Source of the DNA: Bifidobacterium boum
GTDB taxonomy: Bacteria > Actinomycetota > Actinomycetes > Actinomycetales > Bifidobacteriaceae
Reading direction: 5' to 3'
Assembly (NCBI RefSeq): GCF_000741535.1
Contig: NZ_JGYQ01000006.1
Span: forward strand, 1 to 64,000
DNA length: 64,000 nt
Part shown: positions 53,821 through 63,378 of the stretch, piece after piece
Layout: each line of letters begins with the position of its first letter
Numbering within the stretch: position 1 is the first letter of the stretch
Notes under the pieces: model-generated
The model's input: only the letters and a program-made list of their open reading frames with translations
Told to the model about the DNA's origin: nothing
The model's database searches: none
Position numbers and translations under genes: made by a program

Positions 53821-54828
53821 ATGCCGTTCACGTCACTGTTCACGCCATCGGCCATCAATCCACCGGCGACGGATGATCGCGACACATCCGAGGACGCCAT
53901 CACCCGTCTCACGAACACTATCCACGATGCGGACACCATGGTGGTCGGCGCAGGTTCGGGTATGTCCACATCCGCCGGATACACGTATTCGGGCGAACGC
54001 TTTGAACGGTATTTCAGCGATTTCGCACGCGCATACGGCATCGGCGACATGTATTCCGGCGGGTTCGCCGAATACCCGGACCTCAACACCTACTGGGCGT
54101 GGTGGAGCCGTCACATCTACATCAACCGCTATATGGCCCCGCCCAAGAATACGTACGGGCTGTTGCGCAGTCTGCTCGACGGCCATGATTACACGGTCAT
54201 CACCACGAATGTTGACCACTGCTTCCAGCGGGCCGGCTTCCCCGACGACCGCCTGTTCTGTACGCAGGGCGATTACGGGCTGTTCCAAAGCTCACGCACC
54301 GGCACCTCCCGCACCTACGGTAACGAGCGGGATATCAAGCGCATGCTACTCGCGCAAGGCTTCACCTTCGCGCACATGACCGCCGACACCGCCGACGACT
54401 GGGGTGAGCTGATTGCGCCAGACGAGGCCGGCGGATGGACCGGCATCGGCATGACAATTCCGGACGGCCTCATCCCGTATTGCCCGGAAGATGGCTCCCC
54501 CATGGCGCCGAACCTGCGCTGCGATGACACCTTCGCTGAGGACGAGACATGGCATGAGTGCGCGGAACGATACCAGACTTTCCTCGACACCCGCCGGGCA
54601 TGCGAGGCTGACGGCAGTCGGACGCTGTTCCTTGACTTGGGCAGCGGCGGGAACACGCCGATCATCTTCAAATTCCCGTTCATGCAGTGGACTTCGGTCA
54701 ACCGCAATGCAATCTACACGAGCATCAATCTCGGCGAGGCGGTCACCGCACCGCAGATCGCCGATCGGTCCATCCTCATCGACGCCGACATCGACGCCAC
54801 GCTGCGCGATATCGCTTCGAGAGGGTAA
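53821..54828 (+). CDS. SirTM-type (class M) sirtuin, protein ADP-ribosyltransferase
   Basis: A 335-residue NAD-dependent enzyme. The Rossmann start is VVGAGSGMSTSAGYTY and the NAD block is TTNVDHCFQRAGF. The catalytic His of deacylase sirtuins is replaced by Gln in FCTQGDYGLFQ (about residue 149), matching SirTM, which ADP-ribosylates a lipoylated GcvH-like carrier. The start at 53821 follows GAAAGAAG; the longer frame overlaps the macrodomain gene. The carrier and ligase genes normally found with SirTM are not here. Confidence 0.92.
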   Translation: MPFTSLFTPSAINPPATDDRDTSEDAITRLTNTIHDADTMVVGAGSGMSTSAGYTYSGERFERYFSDFARAYGIGDMYSGGFAEYPDLNTYWAWWSRHIYINRYMAPPKNTYGLLRSLLDGHDYTVITTNVDHCFQRAGFPDDRLFCTQGDYGLFQSSRTGTSRTYGNERDIKRMLLAQGFTFAHMTADTADDWGELIAPDEAGGWTGIGMTIPDGLIPYCPEDGSPMAPNLRCDDTFAEDETWHECAERYQTFLDTRRACEADGSRTLFLDLGSGGNTPIIFKFPFMQWTSVNRNAIYTSINLGEAVTAPQIADRSILIDADIDATLRDIASRG

Positions 54829-54876
54829 GGTAAACCGATTCGCAGAGCGACAGGCAGAGCACCACAATAGAAACAA

Positions 54877-54919
54877 CCAGGCGGCGGGCCCACCCCACAG
54901 GGCAGATCCCGCCGCCTGG
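54877..54919. terminator. Bidirectional terminator hairpin
   Basis: CCAGGCGGCGGG pairs perfectly with CCCGCCGCCTGG over a 19-nt loop. It separates the convergent SirTM and metG genes. Confidence 0.75.
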
Positions 54920-54972
54920 CATATTCGTTTGATTCGCGTGATTCACGCAATCCGCGATTGTTCAGCCGGCGA

Positions 54973-56871
54973 TTATTCAGCCGTCTTGGCCGGCTTGTCA
55001 GCGGTCTCTTCCTCAGCCAGCTGCGCCTTGGCCTTGGCCAGACGCTCAGCTTCCGCGGCCTTGCGCTGCGCGAGCTGATCTTCGAAGCGATCCAGCTCCT
55101 CCTGCACGGCTTCCTGCGGAATCTTCGCGAAAATCGGCTTCGGCTTGGCGACCGGAGCGCCGGTGTCGATGGTTTCGCTCTTCCACGGGTGCACGTTCAC
55201 ACCGAGCTTGTAGTCGCCGGTGATCACCGGATAGTGGAAGTCTGGATTGTCCAGATCCGTGACTTCCTCGATATGCGGCAGCGGCGAGAACGTACCCGTG
55301 CCGCCGAGCGCCTCCCACACCTTTTGCGCGGAATGCGGCAGGAACGGGGCCAGCAGATGGTTCGCATCCGCCACGGCTTGCGCGGCCACATGCAGCACGG
55401 TGGCGAGATGCTTCTCGTCATCCTTGATCTTCCACGGTTCGGTGGCGGAGATGTACTTGTTGATATCGCCGACCACGCGCATCGCTTCATTCAACGCGTT
55501 CTTCTGATGGTGACGTTCGATCAGACCGCCGACCACATCGAAGGCTGCAGCGGTCTCTTCGAGCAACGCGCGGTCTTCGGATGTCATGGAATCCTCATCA
55601 AGTTCAGGAATGGCACCGAAATTCTTGTAGATGAGGTTGGCGACACGGTTGACCAGGTTGCCCCAGCTGGAGGCGAGCTCCTCATTGTTGTGCCGCACGA
55701 ATTCCGCCCACGTGAAATCGGAGTCCGATGTTTCCGGGCCGGCCACGGAAATGTAGTAGCGCACAGCGTCCACCGGGTAGCGCGCAAGGATGTCCTTCAC
55801 GTAGATCACGATGCCGCGCGAGGAGCTGAACTTCTTGCCTTCCATGGTCATGAACTCGCTGGCCACCACCTGCTCCGGCAGGTTGAGCGGACCGAGCTTG
55901 CCGGTCTCACCGCCCTTGGATCCGGCGCCGTTGTAGGCGATCATTTCGGACGGCCAGATCTGGGAGTGGAAGGTGATGTTGTCCTTGCCCATGAAGTAGT
56001 AGCCCGGCGTCTGAGGGTCGTTCCACCAGGCGCGCCACGCTTCGGGATCGCCCTTGCGGCGGGCCCATTCGATGGACGCCGACAAGTAGCCGATCACCGC
56101 GTCGAACCACACGTACAGCTTCTTGTTCGGGTTGTCAATCCACCCCTTGACCGGCACGGGAATACCCCAGTCAATATCACGGGTGATAGCGCGGGGCTTG
56201 ACTTCCTTGAACAGGCCGAGCGAGAAGTTGATGACGTTCGTGCGCCACCCTTCACGCGTCTTGAGCCAGGCGAGATTCGCTTCGGCAAGCGCCGGCAAAT
56301 CGAGGAAGAAATGCTCGGTTTCCTCGAAGCGCGGGGTTTCGCCGTTGATTTTGGAGACCGGGTTGATCAGCTCGTCCGGGTCGAGTTCATTGCCGCAGTT
56401 GTCGCACTGATCGCCACGCGCGCCGTCGGCGCCGCAAATCGGACACGTGCCTTCAATATAGCGATCCGGCAGGGTGCGCCCACTGGACGGGGAGATGGCG
56501 ACTTTCTGCGTGCCCTTGTAGATGTACCCGTTCTTCAGGCACTGTTTGAACAGCTCCTGCACGACATGCTCATGATTCGTCGTGGTGGTGCGGGTGAACA
56601 GGTCGTAGCTCAAACCGAGATCGCACAGATCCTTGGCGATCACGCGGTTGTAGCGGTTCGCAAGCTCCTGCGCGCTGACCCCTTCTTTATCAGCCTCGAC
56701 GAGGATAGGCGTGCCGTGCTCGTCGGTTCCGGACACCATCAGCACATCATTGCCCTTCATGCGCTGATAACGCGCGTACACGTCCGAAGGGACGCCGAAG
56801 CCGGCGACATGCCCGATATGGCGCGGACCGTTCGCATACGGCCACGCAACATTGACCAAAATATGACTCAT
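54973..56871 (-). CDS. metG: Methionyl-tRNA synthetase
   Basis: A 632-residue class I aminoacyl-tRNA synthetase. The HIGH motif is HIGH-like [10 protein letters not shown] near residue 17. The zinc knuckle has [17 protein letters not shown] (four cysteines), and the KMSKS motif is KFSSSRG. A C-terminal Ala/Glu-rich coiled tail ([19 protein letters not shown]) follows the anticodon domain. There is no fused Trbp111 dimerisation domain. The start at 56871 has a weak ribosome site, but the N-terminus [12 protein letters not shown] fits the family. A pair of DnaA boxes lies 53 bp upstream. Confidence 0.96.
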   Translation of the reverse strand: MSHILVNVAWPYANGPRHIGHVAGFGVPSDVYARYQRMKGNDVLMVSGTDEHGTPILVEADKEGVSAQELANRYNRVIAKDLCDLGLSYDLFTRTTTTNHEHVVQELFKQCLKNGYIYKGTQKVAISPSSGRTLPDRYIEGTCPICGADGARGDQCDNCGNELDPDELINPVSKINGETPRFEETEHFFLDLPALAEANLAWLKTREGWRTNVINFSLGLFKEVKPRAITRDIDWGIPVPVKGWIDNPNKKLYVWFDAVIGYLSASIEWARRKGDPEAWRAWWNDPQTPGYYFMGKDNITFHSQIWPSEMIAYNGAGSKGGETGKLGPLNLPEQVVASEFMTMEGKKFSSSRGIVIYVKDILARYPVDAVRYYISVAGPETSDSDFTWAEFVRHNNEELASSWGNLVNRVANLIYKNFGAIPELDEDSMTSEDRALLEETAAAFDVVGGLIERHHQKNALNEAMRVVGDINKYISATEPWKIKDDEKHLATVLHVAAQAVADANHLLAPFLPHSAQKVWEALGGTGTFSPLPHIEEVTDLDNPDFHYPVITGDYKLGVNVHPWKSETIDTGAPVAKPKPIFAKIPQEAVQEELDRFEDQLAQRKAAEAERLAKAKAQLAEEETADKPAKTAE

Positions 56872-56923
56872 ACGCCCGATTATCAGGCTCAGCGCGGACA
56901 GCAGAACCTCGAGAGTGCACCGA

Positions 56924-56940
56924 TTATCCACTTATCCACA
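56924..56940. promoter_or_regulatory. Tandem DnaA boxes
   Basis: TTATCCACT and TTATCCACA, sharing one base, match the DnaA box consensus TTATCCACA at 8 and 9 of 9 positions. They lie in the metG upstream region. Confidence 0.6.
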
Positions 56941-56991
56941 GAACAGATTCATCGACTTGCCGAGTCCGAAGACGCCCCATACCGTGATGAT

Positions 56992-57753
56992 ATGACTACA
57001 ACGCATCCGCACAGCGCACCACCGGGACATTCGCGCCACCATCGGCCCGGCGACCACGACCACAACCACAACCATCACGCAGCGCCCCGCCCGCAAGCCC
57101 GCCTGCAATCACGCACAATATCCTGCGTCGAAACGGGTTCAAGACAGCCTCGACGACGAAGCACCACACCCATCGTATTCATGCACTACCTGCCAGGGCC
57201 GCTCAGCCTCACGAACATGTCCAACTCAGGCGTGCTGCACGCATTCGACGCGACCAGCGCCTACCTCGGGAAACCCGCGGACACCGTACACGGGCGGGGC
57301 GTCATCTGCCGCCAGTCATCACCCGCCAAGGTCATCGCCTGTGCCTCACTGGCCGCATGGGTGTGGGTCGGCGGCGAATTCCCCTCCACCATCGACGTGG
57401 TATCCGACGCACATTTCCGCTCACCCATATTCGGCCGCAGAGTCAGACCGTTCAGCCGCAAAATCGACAGGCGGTATATCACCACCGTCGGCGGCATGCC
57501 AGTGACCACACCGATACGCACCGCCTGCGATATTGTTCTCATCCAAGCCGACACCCGCAAAAGCACCGACCACGCCACCGCCCAGCGGACCATACGGCTG
57601 CTGATGGACCAGTACGGCTTCGGTATGAGCGAATGTCTCGACATGCTGAACGCCGACAGCAAACATTGTCCGAAAATCCGTGACGCACGCACCCTCCTGA
57701 CCCGCATCACCGACACCACGGCAACCATACAGGACGAGCCATGGCACGGCTGA
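56992..57753 (+). CDS. AbiEi-antitoxin-like protein, orphan
   Basis: A 253-residue protein. The first ~55 residues are His/Pro/Arg-rich and may be untranslated or disordered. The rest (VFMHYLPGPLSLTNM, AAWVWVGGEFPSTIDVVSD, MPVTTPIRTACDIVL) resembles the C-terminal part of AbiEi-type antitoxins and related regulators, especially the TTPxRTACD block. No AbiEii nucleotidyltransferase toxin gene is next to it. There is no clear ribosome site; a downstream ATG at 57181 is an alternative start. Its stop overlaps the next gene's start. Confidence 0.6.
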   Translation: MTTTHPHSAPPGHSRHHRPGDHDHNHNHHAAPRPQARLQSRTISCVETGSRQPRRRSTTPIVFMHYLPGPLSLTNMSNSGVLHAFDATSAYLGKPADTVHGRGVICRQSSPAKVIACASLAAWVWVGGEFPSTIDVVSDAHFRSPIFGRRVRPFSRKIDRRYITTVGGMPVTTPIRTACDIVLIQADTRKSTDHATAQRTIRLLMDQYGFGMSECLDMLNADSKHCPKIRDARTLLTRITDTTATIQDEPWHG

Positions 57754-58124
57754 GCGAAGCATTCGCGGCATTACGCCGCCTCCCCATCCGCCATCAGACG
57801 GAGCCCGATCACCGCCAGCGTGACGTATCACGGTTCCTCGCAGCATCGGCATCATGTCCATCAACCGGGCCCGCGGGGCCGCCTCCGGCACCACCCATAC
57901 GCTATACGCCGGTGCTCGCATGCGATCCCGCGACCGATATGGGCACGCTGTGGCAGATCGCCCGCAATCATCCGCATCTGCGCCGGTGGCTGATCGCCAA
58001 TCCGCGGGCAGATGCTGAAATCCTGGAATATGTTGCGCAGGCGGGCGGCCCGGGCGTCAAGGAAGCGTTTGACGTGCTGTTCGACGACAGCCCCGACGAT
58101 TCCGCGCCCGGACCGGCGTTATGA
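57741..58124 (+). CDS. Variant leucine-rich-repeat protein
   Basis: A 127-residue protein. After a ~55-residue basic and proline-rich region, residues 58-105 (CDPATDMGTLWQIARNH, then PHLRRWLIANPRADAEILEYV) match the actinobacterial variant LRR in which AADPxTDPxxLxxIA and NPxAxxxLLxxL alternate. It probably binds proteins; no enzyme motif is present. It overlaps the upstream AbiEi-like gene by 13 bp and the convergent rsmI gene by 6 bp at its end. Confidence 0.7.
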   Translation: MARLSEAFAALRRLPIRHQTEPDHRQRDVSRFLAASASCPSTGPAGPPPAPPIRYTPVLACDPATDMGTLWQIARNHPHLRRWLIANPRADAEILEYVAQAGGPGVKEAFDVLFDDSPDDSAPGPAL

Positions 58125-59111
58125 GCGCATGGCCAGTACCGCGGAATACACCTGCTTACGGTTGGCGAGCGAACCGTCCGGCAACGGATGCTCCTGCACG
58201 ACCTCGGCGATAGCATCCTTGATGCGCAACCCATCCTCACGCGCACGGTCAATAGACAATACGGCAAGATCATCAATGCTCAGCGCCGACGGCGCGCTGT
58301 CACGGGCTTCAGCCTCGCTCGCCCCCTCGATAACCAGCACGATTTCGCCGCGTGGCGGATCGTCATCCACCGACTGTTTGATGTCTGCGATTGTGCCGCG
58401 ACGAATCTGCTCATAATCCTTAGTCAACTCGCGGCATAACGCCATACGCCGGTCCGGACCGAATTCACTCAACAAATCGGTTATGGATTCCACGATGCGA
58501 TGCGGGGTCTCATAGAACACGATGGTGCGCCGCTCGGCACGCAAGGCGCGCAGCCGCTGCAAACGTTCAGCATGCTTACGCGGCACGAACCCCTCGTAGC
58601 AGAACCGGTCGGTAGGCAAGCCAGACAGTGCGAGCGCATCCAACACCGCGCTAGGGCCGGGAGCGCACGTCACCGGCAGCCCACGTTCAATCGCCCGCCG
58701 CACAATCGCAAGCCCCGGATCATTAATCGTAGGCATGCCGGCGTCAGACACCACCAGCACGGTAGCCCCCTCTTCGACATTGTCCAGCAGCCCGTCCGCC
58801 TTGTTGCGTTCGTTATGGTCATGGTAGGCGACCACCTTGCCGCCGACATGCACACCGAGACGGTTCGCCAAATCGTATAATCTGCGGGTATCTTCCGCCG
58901 CGACAATATCGGCGCGCTCCAGCAACGCCACCAGTCTGGCGGATGCATCCCCCACATTGCCGATCGGCGTGGCCGCAAGCACCACCGTTCCGGCAGGCAC
59001 GTCAACGCGTACGCCCGCTCGGCTCTCACCGCTCGTATCCTGCTCCACGGTTTCGGGTCTATCATGTAAGGACTGCGGCGCCGTCTGGCGTCCTTCGATG
59101 TCACTGGTCAT
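58119..59111 (-). CDS. rsmI: 16S rRNA (cytidine-1402 2'-O)-methyltransferase
   Basis: A 330-residue SAM-dependent enzyme of the tetrapyrrole-methylase fold that methylates the ribosomal P-site nucleotide C1402. Signature blocks are LAATPIGNVGDASARL, AAEDTRRLYDLANRLG, VSDAGMPTINDPG, TCAPGPSAVLDAL and YETPHRIVES. The first ~35 residues are an extra polar segment. It is head to head with the protein mannosyltransferase gene, only 20 bp apart; the rsmI-pmt pairing is conserved in Actinobacteria such as Mycobacterium. Confidence 0.95.
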   Translation of the reverse strand: MTSDIEGRQTAPQSLHDRPETVEQDTSGESRAGVRVDVPAGTVVLAATPIGNVGDASARLVALLERADIVAAEDTRRLYDLANRLGVHVGGKVVAYHDHNERNKADGLLDNVEEGATVLVVSDAGMPTINDPGLAIVRRAIERGLPVTCAPGPSAVLDALALSGLPTDRFCYEGFVPRKHAERLQRLRALRAERRTIVFYETPHRIVESITDLLSEFGPDRRMALCRELTKDYEQIRRGTIADIKQSVDDDPPRGEIVLVIEGASEAEARDSAPSALSIDDLAVLSIDRAREDGLRIKDAIAEVVQEHPLPDGSLANRKQVYSAVLAMRS

Positions 59112-59131
59112 ATATCCAGTATCCTCTACCT

Positions 59132-60853
59132 ATGGGAGTGATGGTATTGAGTTCCGTGAATTCTGAGCGAACACGCCGCGTATCACGCGCCGCCACCACC
59201 ATGCTTGGCTTGCGAGTACGGCTTGCCACCACCCCCAAGCTCGCCTCCTGGCTACTGACCGTTCTGGTAGCCGCATTCGGTGGAATGCTGCGGTTCATCA
59301 GGCTTGGCGAGCCTCACGCCGTAGTATTCGACGAAACCTACTATGTCAAAGACGCGTGGACGATGCTGCAAACCGGTGAGCCACGCAACTGGCCGGAATT
59401 CCTCACCCGCAACACGCTGGACTATCCTATTGATACGCTGTTCGCTAACGGGGACACCAACACCTGGCTCAGCAGCGCGGAATACGTGGTACACCCGCCG
59501 GTGGGCAAATGGTGTATCGCACTCGGCATGACGCTATTCGGCGGGGCTGGCAACACGTTCGCGTGGCGGGCGAGCACGGCGATTGCGGGGACAATCGCCA
59601 TCGTCATCATGATTCGCGTGGCCTTGCGACTGTTCGATAACCTGTCGATCGCACTGGTCGCCGGCCTGCTCATGTCCGTGGATGGCGTGGGTATCACGTT
59701 GAGCCGCACCGGCCTGCTGGATATCTTCATCATGGCGTTCGTGCTCGGCGCGTTCGACCTGTTGCTCATGCACCGTGATTGGGCTCGCGCGAAACTGCGA
59801 GCACGGTACGCGATTGAGTCCAGACGCCGGGATGCCCGATGGGTTCCTGATACATCCCGTCACGCACGCCGCGCCCGGCGCATGCAAACCGGCGACCATC
59901 CCGGCAGCGAGCGCAGTCAGGCGATGCTGTTGGATTCACGCGGCCCGGTCATCGCGTTCTCCTGGTATCGTGTCGCCGCCGCGATTCTCATTGGTTTGGC
60001 GACAGGCGTCAAATGGTCGGGCATCTATTTCATGGCGGTATTCTGCGTGATCAGTGTGATCTGGGATGCGTGGGAACGCTACCGTGCCGGGTACCGCAGC
60101 TGGCTGTCCACCGGCTTGTTGTGTGACGCGCCGCTGACCGCCGTGTATATGCTGCCGCTGTGGGCGGGCACGTATCTGGCCGGATGGACGGGCTGGTTCA
60201 TTCACCCGGATTCGTATATGCACGATTGGGCGCATACTCACCCCGGGCAGGGGGTCATGTGGCTGCCGGAGGGGTTGCGTTCTTTTGTGGAATATCACAA
60301 AGAGATGTGGCAGTTCCATACCACGCTTGACGCGCCGCACGATTACAAGGCAAATCCGCTGACGTGGCCGTTGCAGGTGCGGCCGACCAGTTTCTATTGG
60401 GAGAAAATCAGCGGGCATCCGGGATTGTGTTCTCTGGCACCGCACTCGCAGTGCGTGTCGGCGGTTACGTCACTGGGTAATCCGCTGATTTGGTGGCTTG
60501 GATCGTTGTGCACAATCATCGGTATCGGTATCGCAATCGCCCGGCATGGCGACTGGCGGATTTGGGCGGTGCTTGCCGGGTTCCTTGGCGGCTGGCTGCC
60601 GTGGGCGCAGTATCTGAATCGCACCACGTTCACGTTTTATTCGATTGTGATTCTGCCGTGGATTATTCTCGCGATCTGCTATGTCGGCGATGCGGTACGG
60701 CGCCGGGTCAATGCGGGAACCTGGCGGATTACGCTGGGGACCACGCTGTTGCTGGTCTGTCTTGTGTCGGCGTTCTTCTACCCGATTTGGACGGCGATGC
60801 CGGTTCCGTACGAGTTCTGGCTCAGTCATATGTGGTTCAAGTCATGGATCTGA
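59132..60853 (+). CDS. pmt: Protein O-mannosyltransferase (PMT family, GT39)
   Basis: A 573-residue GT-C membrane enzyme that moves mannose from polyprenyl-phosphate-mannose to Ser/Thr of exported proteins. The first extracellular loop has VFDETYYVKDAW, with the Asp-Glu pair needed for catalysis. About ten helices follow, with the MIR-free bacterial form. A basic cytoplasmic insert of about 50 residues (RRRDARWVPDTSRHARRARR) splits the middle. No ribosome site precedes ATG 59132; ATG 59141 is also in frame. A leaderless transcript is possible. Confidence 0.9.
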   Translation: MGVMVLSSVNSERTRRVSRAATTMLGLRVRLATTPKLASWLLTVLVAAFGGMLRFIRLGEPHAVVFDETYYVKDAWTMLQTGEPRNWPEFLTRNTLDYPIDTLFANGDTNTWLSSAEYVVHPPVGKWCIALGMTLFGGAGNTFAWRASTAIAGTIAIVIMIRVALRLFDNLSIALVAGLLMSVDGVGITLSRTGLLDIFIMAFVLGAFDLLLMHRDWARAKLRARYAIESRRRDARWVPDTSRHARRARRMQTGDHPGSERSQAMLLDSRGPVIAFSWYRVAAAILIGLATGVKWSGIYFMAVFCVISVIWDAWERYRAGYRSWLSTGLLCDAPLTAVYMLPLWAGTYLAGWTGWFIHPDSYMHDWAHTHPGQGVMWLPEGLRSFVEYHKEMWQFHTTLDAPHDYKANPLTWPLQVRPTSFYWEKISGHPGLCSLAPHSQCVSAVTSLGNPLIWWLGSLCTIIGIGIAIARHGDWRIWAVLAGFLGGWLPWAQYLNRTTFTFYSIVILPWIILAICYVGDAVRRRVNAGTWRITLGTTLLLVCLVSAFFYPIWTAMPVPYEFWLSHMWFKSWI

Positions 60854-60883
60854 GGTTCCGAGCGCGACTGGCGTGGCGTATCC

Positions 60884-60990
60884 GGCCGTGGTGTGGCCGG
60901 TGGGTCGCACGGCGGGGAGATACCCATGCCAGACCAAGCCGACACCCACGGTATCCAGCCGCCATGCAACCCACCGGCCACACCACAGCC
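60884..60990. repeat. 107-bp imperfect inverted repeat
   Basis: Arms 60884-60909 and 60965-60990 are inverted copies matching at 24 of 26 positions (GGCYGTGGTGTGGCCGGTGG core). The inner part is also partly self-complementary around GATACC-type blocks. It lies between convergent pmt and the GT2 gene. Confidence 0.8.
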
Positions 60991-61073
60991 AAGTAGCCCA
61001 CCGACGCCCGGACACCGCCCATCCACCACCCGCACACAACTCCTGCGGCCCCCGCAAGCGGATGCGGCACGAT

Positions 61074-63320
61074 TCACACCGGCCGGGACTCGTAAATCAT
61101 CGTGCGGTCACCGAAATACAACGCATCCTCCCACGTCGGCATATCCGCCCGCACTGCTTTCGGCTGCTTAACCGGCACAAAGAACCAGCGCACCAAACCG
61201 ACGACCATATCCTGGACGGAATGCCACACGCCGATATACGACACAATCGCCCACGTGGTCACCACCGCGTTGAACCCCGCGAAAATCGCGTTACCCCAAT
61301 TCGCCGACAAAAAGTCCGCATACAACACAAAGCAGGAGAACACCACGATCACCCACGGCATGGTGACATACAGCGGCGGTGAAGCGGTACGGTTACTGAC
61401 TTTCGGCGTGCGCACGAAGGGGATTTTCGTATTGGTCATCCCCTGTTGGATTGATTTGAGCGTACCCGCCAGATTCACAGTCAGTAGCACAATGTTGAAC
61501 CCGTAGATGCGGAAGATATCGCTGCGCCGATACCCGTTGTATTTCAAATCGTTCGCGTACGCGGTGAAATACGGCAGCGAGGCGGCGACCACCCACGGAC
61601 TGAGCAGCCGCTGGTCGAACGGATACGCCAGCAGGAACATGAGGCCGAAACTCGACCATGCGATCGACGCCATGTAGTTGACGCGCAAGCACCATTCGCC
61701 CAACCGCACCGGATTGCCTTGCCCCCGTCGGGCACGTACGATACGGAAGAATTTGCCGATGATCAGCAGGCCGCCGTTCGCCCAACGCCGCCGCTGAACC
61801 ACCAGGGAGCCGAAATCCGGCGGCGTTGAACTATAGCTCAACCGCTCCGGATAGTTGACCAGATGCCAGCCGTAATAGCCGAGGTCGATACTTGATTCCG
61901 TATCCTCGATGACGGTACGGTCCTGAATATACGTGCGAACGGTCCGTCTGCCTTCAGTGGACACCACGCAAATGTCGTCAAGCGCCCGCTTGCGAATCAC
62001 CGCGTTCGCCCCCACCCAGAAGGTCGCGTCATAATACGTCATCCCTTGATGCAGCACGTGCTGGATGTCCGTGGTCGCAGCGGCGATACGTTCGATTCGG
62101 GTCGGCGCCCCACGATATGAGGAGTATGGGGTTTGGATGACGGCGACATGCTCATTACCGGGCTGTTCAAGCTGGTAGACGAGTCGCAGGCAGTAGTCGC
62201 GCAGCAGCATGGAATCGGCATCCAAGGTGAGCACGTATTCGGAGTCGCGCATCACAAAGTCGGGGATTTCCCCGGGTTTGGCGTCACGCAGTATGACACC
62301 GTCAGCGGTTTCCTCACGTTTGACGCGATGCCCCATCAGCCCGATGAACGAGTTGAGGTTCATCGCCTTGTTGCCTTCCTGCGACAGGGAAATATACTGT
62401 TTCCGCTCGAATGACCAGCCTCTGACGGTGAAAATCCACACGAGTCGGTTGTGCAGCTGCATGATGCGCTCCGAGGCAACCGACCCGCGCGTGTTCACTG
62501 CATCGTTCAGTGCGGCTTCGGTTTGCCGCAGGTCTCGGGCGAGTCCACGCAACACTTGGTCACAGAAGAACTCGTCGGTATGGTCATCGACGGTCCAGTA
62601 GTCGGCTTTTGCATCCAGCCAGCGGGCGGCTGCACGATAATCATCTGCGCATCGTGCGATAACCCTACGCCGTGCGGTCGCCTGATTGTTCAGCATGGCC
62701 GCGGCTTCGTCGCGATGTCGGCGGAACCGTCCGGCGGGCTGCGCCAGCTCATCGAGTATCCCCGGCATCAGCGCGCGGCTCGCTTCGAGTATGCGGCGTG
62801 CCTCATTGTTCTTCGGATGCGGCGGATCGTCGATGAGCAGCACAATCGCCAAATCGGGAAATTCCTGGAGCGCGGCTGACCAGATGGTTTTCGCCACGAC
62901 TTTCGGCTGTTCCACGTACGAGGGGATCAGCACGGTGATGCCTTTGTTGTAGCCGTGCGCGAAATGCTCGTCAAGCACCGCCCTCGGCACCCGTTCGTGC
63001 GTACGGAAACGGTACATGGCACCTTGCCGGGTTACAAGATACACCATGGCGCTGAATATCAGGGTGGTGACAATGACCAGGTAGAGCACATCCTCGATGA
63101 CGAATCGCAAGCTGATATCCGGATTGTTGACGAACAGCAAGAGAATCATCGTGACCATGTACACGATGTAGGAGACCACGGTGCAGACCATCGCGATATA
63201 CCCCATGACGATCTGCCGACCTGACGGTTTCGTATGCATGATGGATAACGGTTTCGTTGAACGTTCGGCGCCCCATTGCCGTCTGATGCCTGTCGTTTTA
63301 TGCACTGCCGTTCTGCGCAT
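61074..63320 (-). CDS. Processive family 2 glycosyltransferase (cellulose/chitin-synthase-like)
   Basis: A membrane synthase of about 748 residues. Two N-terminal helices precede the GT2 domain: TVLIPSYVEQPKVVAKT, DDPPHP, LTLDADSM (DxD), TVIEDTES (TED) and QRRRWANG (QxxRW). These motifs mark processive enzymes such as BcsA, HasA and NodC. About five C-terminal helices follow. A helical insert of some 170 residues lies between the nucleotide-binding start and the DxD, longer than usual. The polymer made is unknown. The start is uncertain: 63320 has GGGGGCGA upstream; 63350, 63377 and 63239 are alternatives. It is divergent from a GH18-like gene. Confidence 0.87.
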   Translation of the reverse strand: MRRTAVHKTTGIRRQWGAERSTKPLSIMHTKPSGRQIVMGYIAMVCTVVSYIVYMVTMILLLFVNNPDISLRFVIEDVLYLVIVTTLIFSAMVYLVTRQGAMYRFRTHERVPRAVLDEHFAHGYNKGITVLIPSYVEQPKVVAKTIWSAALQEFPDLAIVLLIDDPPHPKNNEARRILEASRALMPGILDELAQPAGRFRRHRDEAAAMLNNQATARRRVIARCADDYRAAARWLDAKADYWTVDDHTDEFFCDQVLRGLARDLRQTEAALNDAVNTRGSVASERIMQLHNRLVWIFTVRGWSFERKQYISLSQEGNKAMNLNSFIGLMGHRVKREETADGVILRDAKPGEIPDFVMRDSEYVLTLDADSMLLRDYCLRLVYQLEQPGNEHVAVIQTPYSSYRGAPTRIERIAAATTDIQHVLHQGMTYYDATFWVGANAVIRKRALDDICVVSTEGRRTVRTYIQDRTVIEDTESSIDLGYYGWHLVNYPERLSYSSTPPDFGSLVVQRRRWANGGLLIIGKFFRIVRARRGQGNPVRLGEWCLRVNYMASIAWSSFGLMFLLAYPFDQRLLSPWVVAASLPYFTAYANDLKYNGYRRSDIFRIYGFNIVLLTVNLAGTLKSIQQGMTNTKIPFVRTPKVSNRTASPPLYVTMPWVIVVFSCFVLYADFLSANWGNAIFAGFNAVVTTWAIVSYIGVWHSVQDMVVGLVRWFFVPVKQPKAVRADMPTWEDALYFGDRTMIYESRPV

Positions 63321-63378
63321 ATTCGCCCCCGACGTAGCTTGTATCGGCATGCCGTGGATCCATCCGGCCGCCCACATT

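Noticed and set aside
54958-56870. A plus-strand frame open through the whole of metG, continuous with the AbiEi-like gene.
   Set aside because: It is the antisense of metG, whose motifs are unmistakable. The product is Arg/His/Val-rich with no domain and only the part after 56992 is plausible.
60826-61077. Overlapping open frames on both strands between pmt and the GT2 gene.
   Set aside because: They arise from the inverted repeat, have no ribosome sites and mirror each other in sequence.
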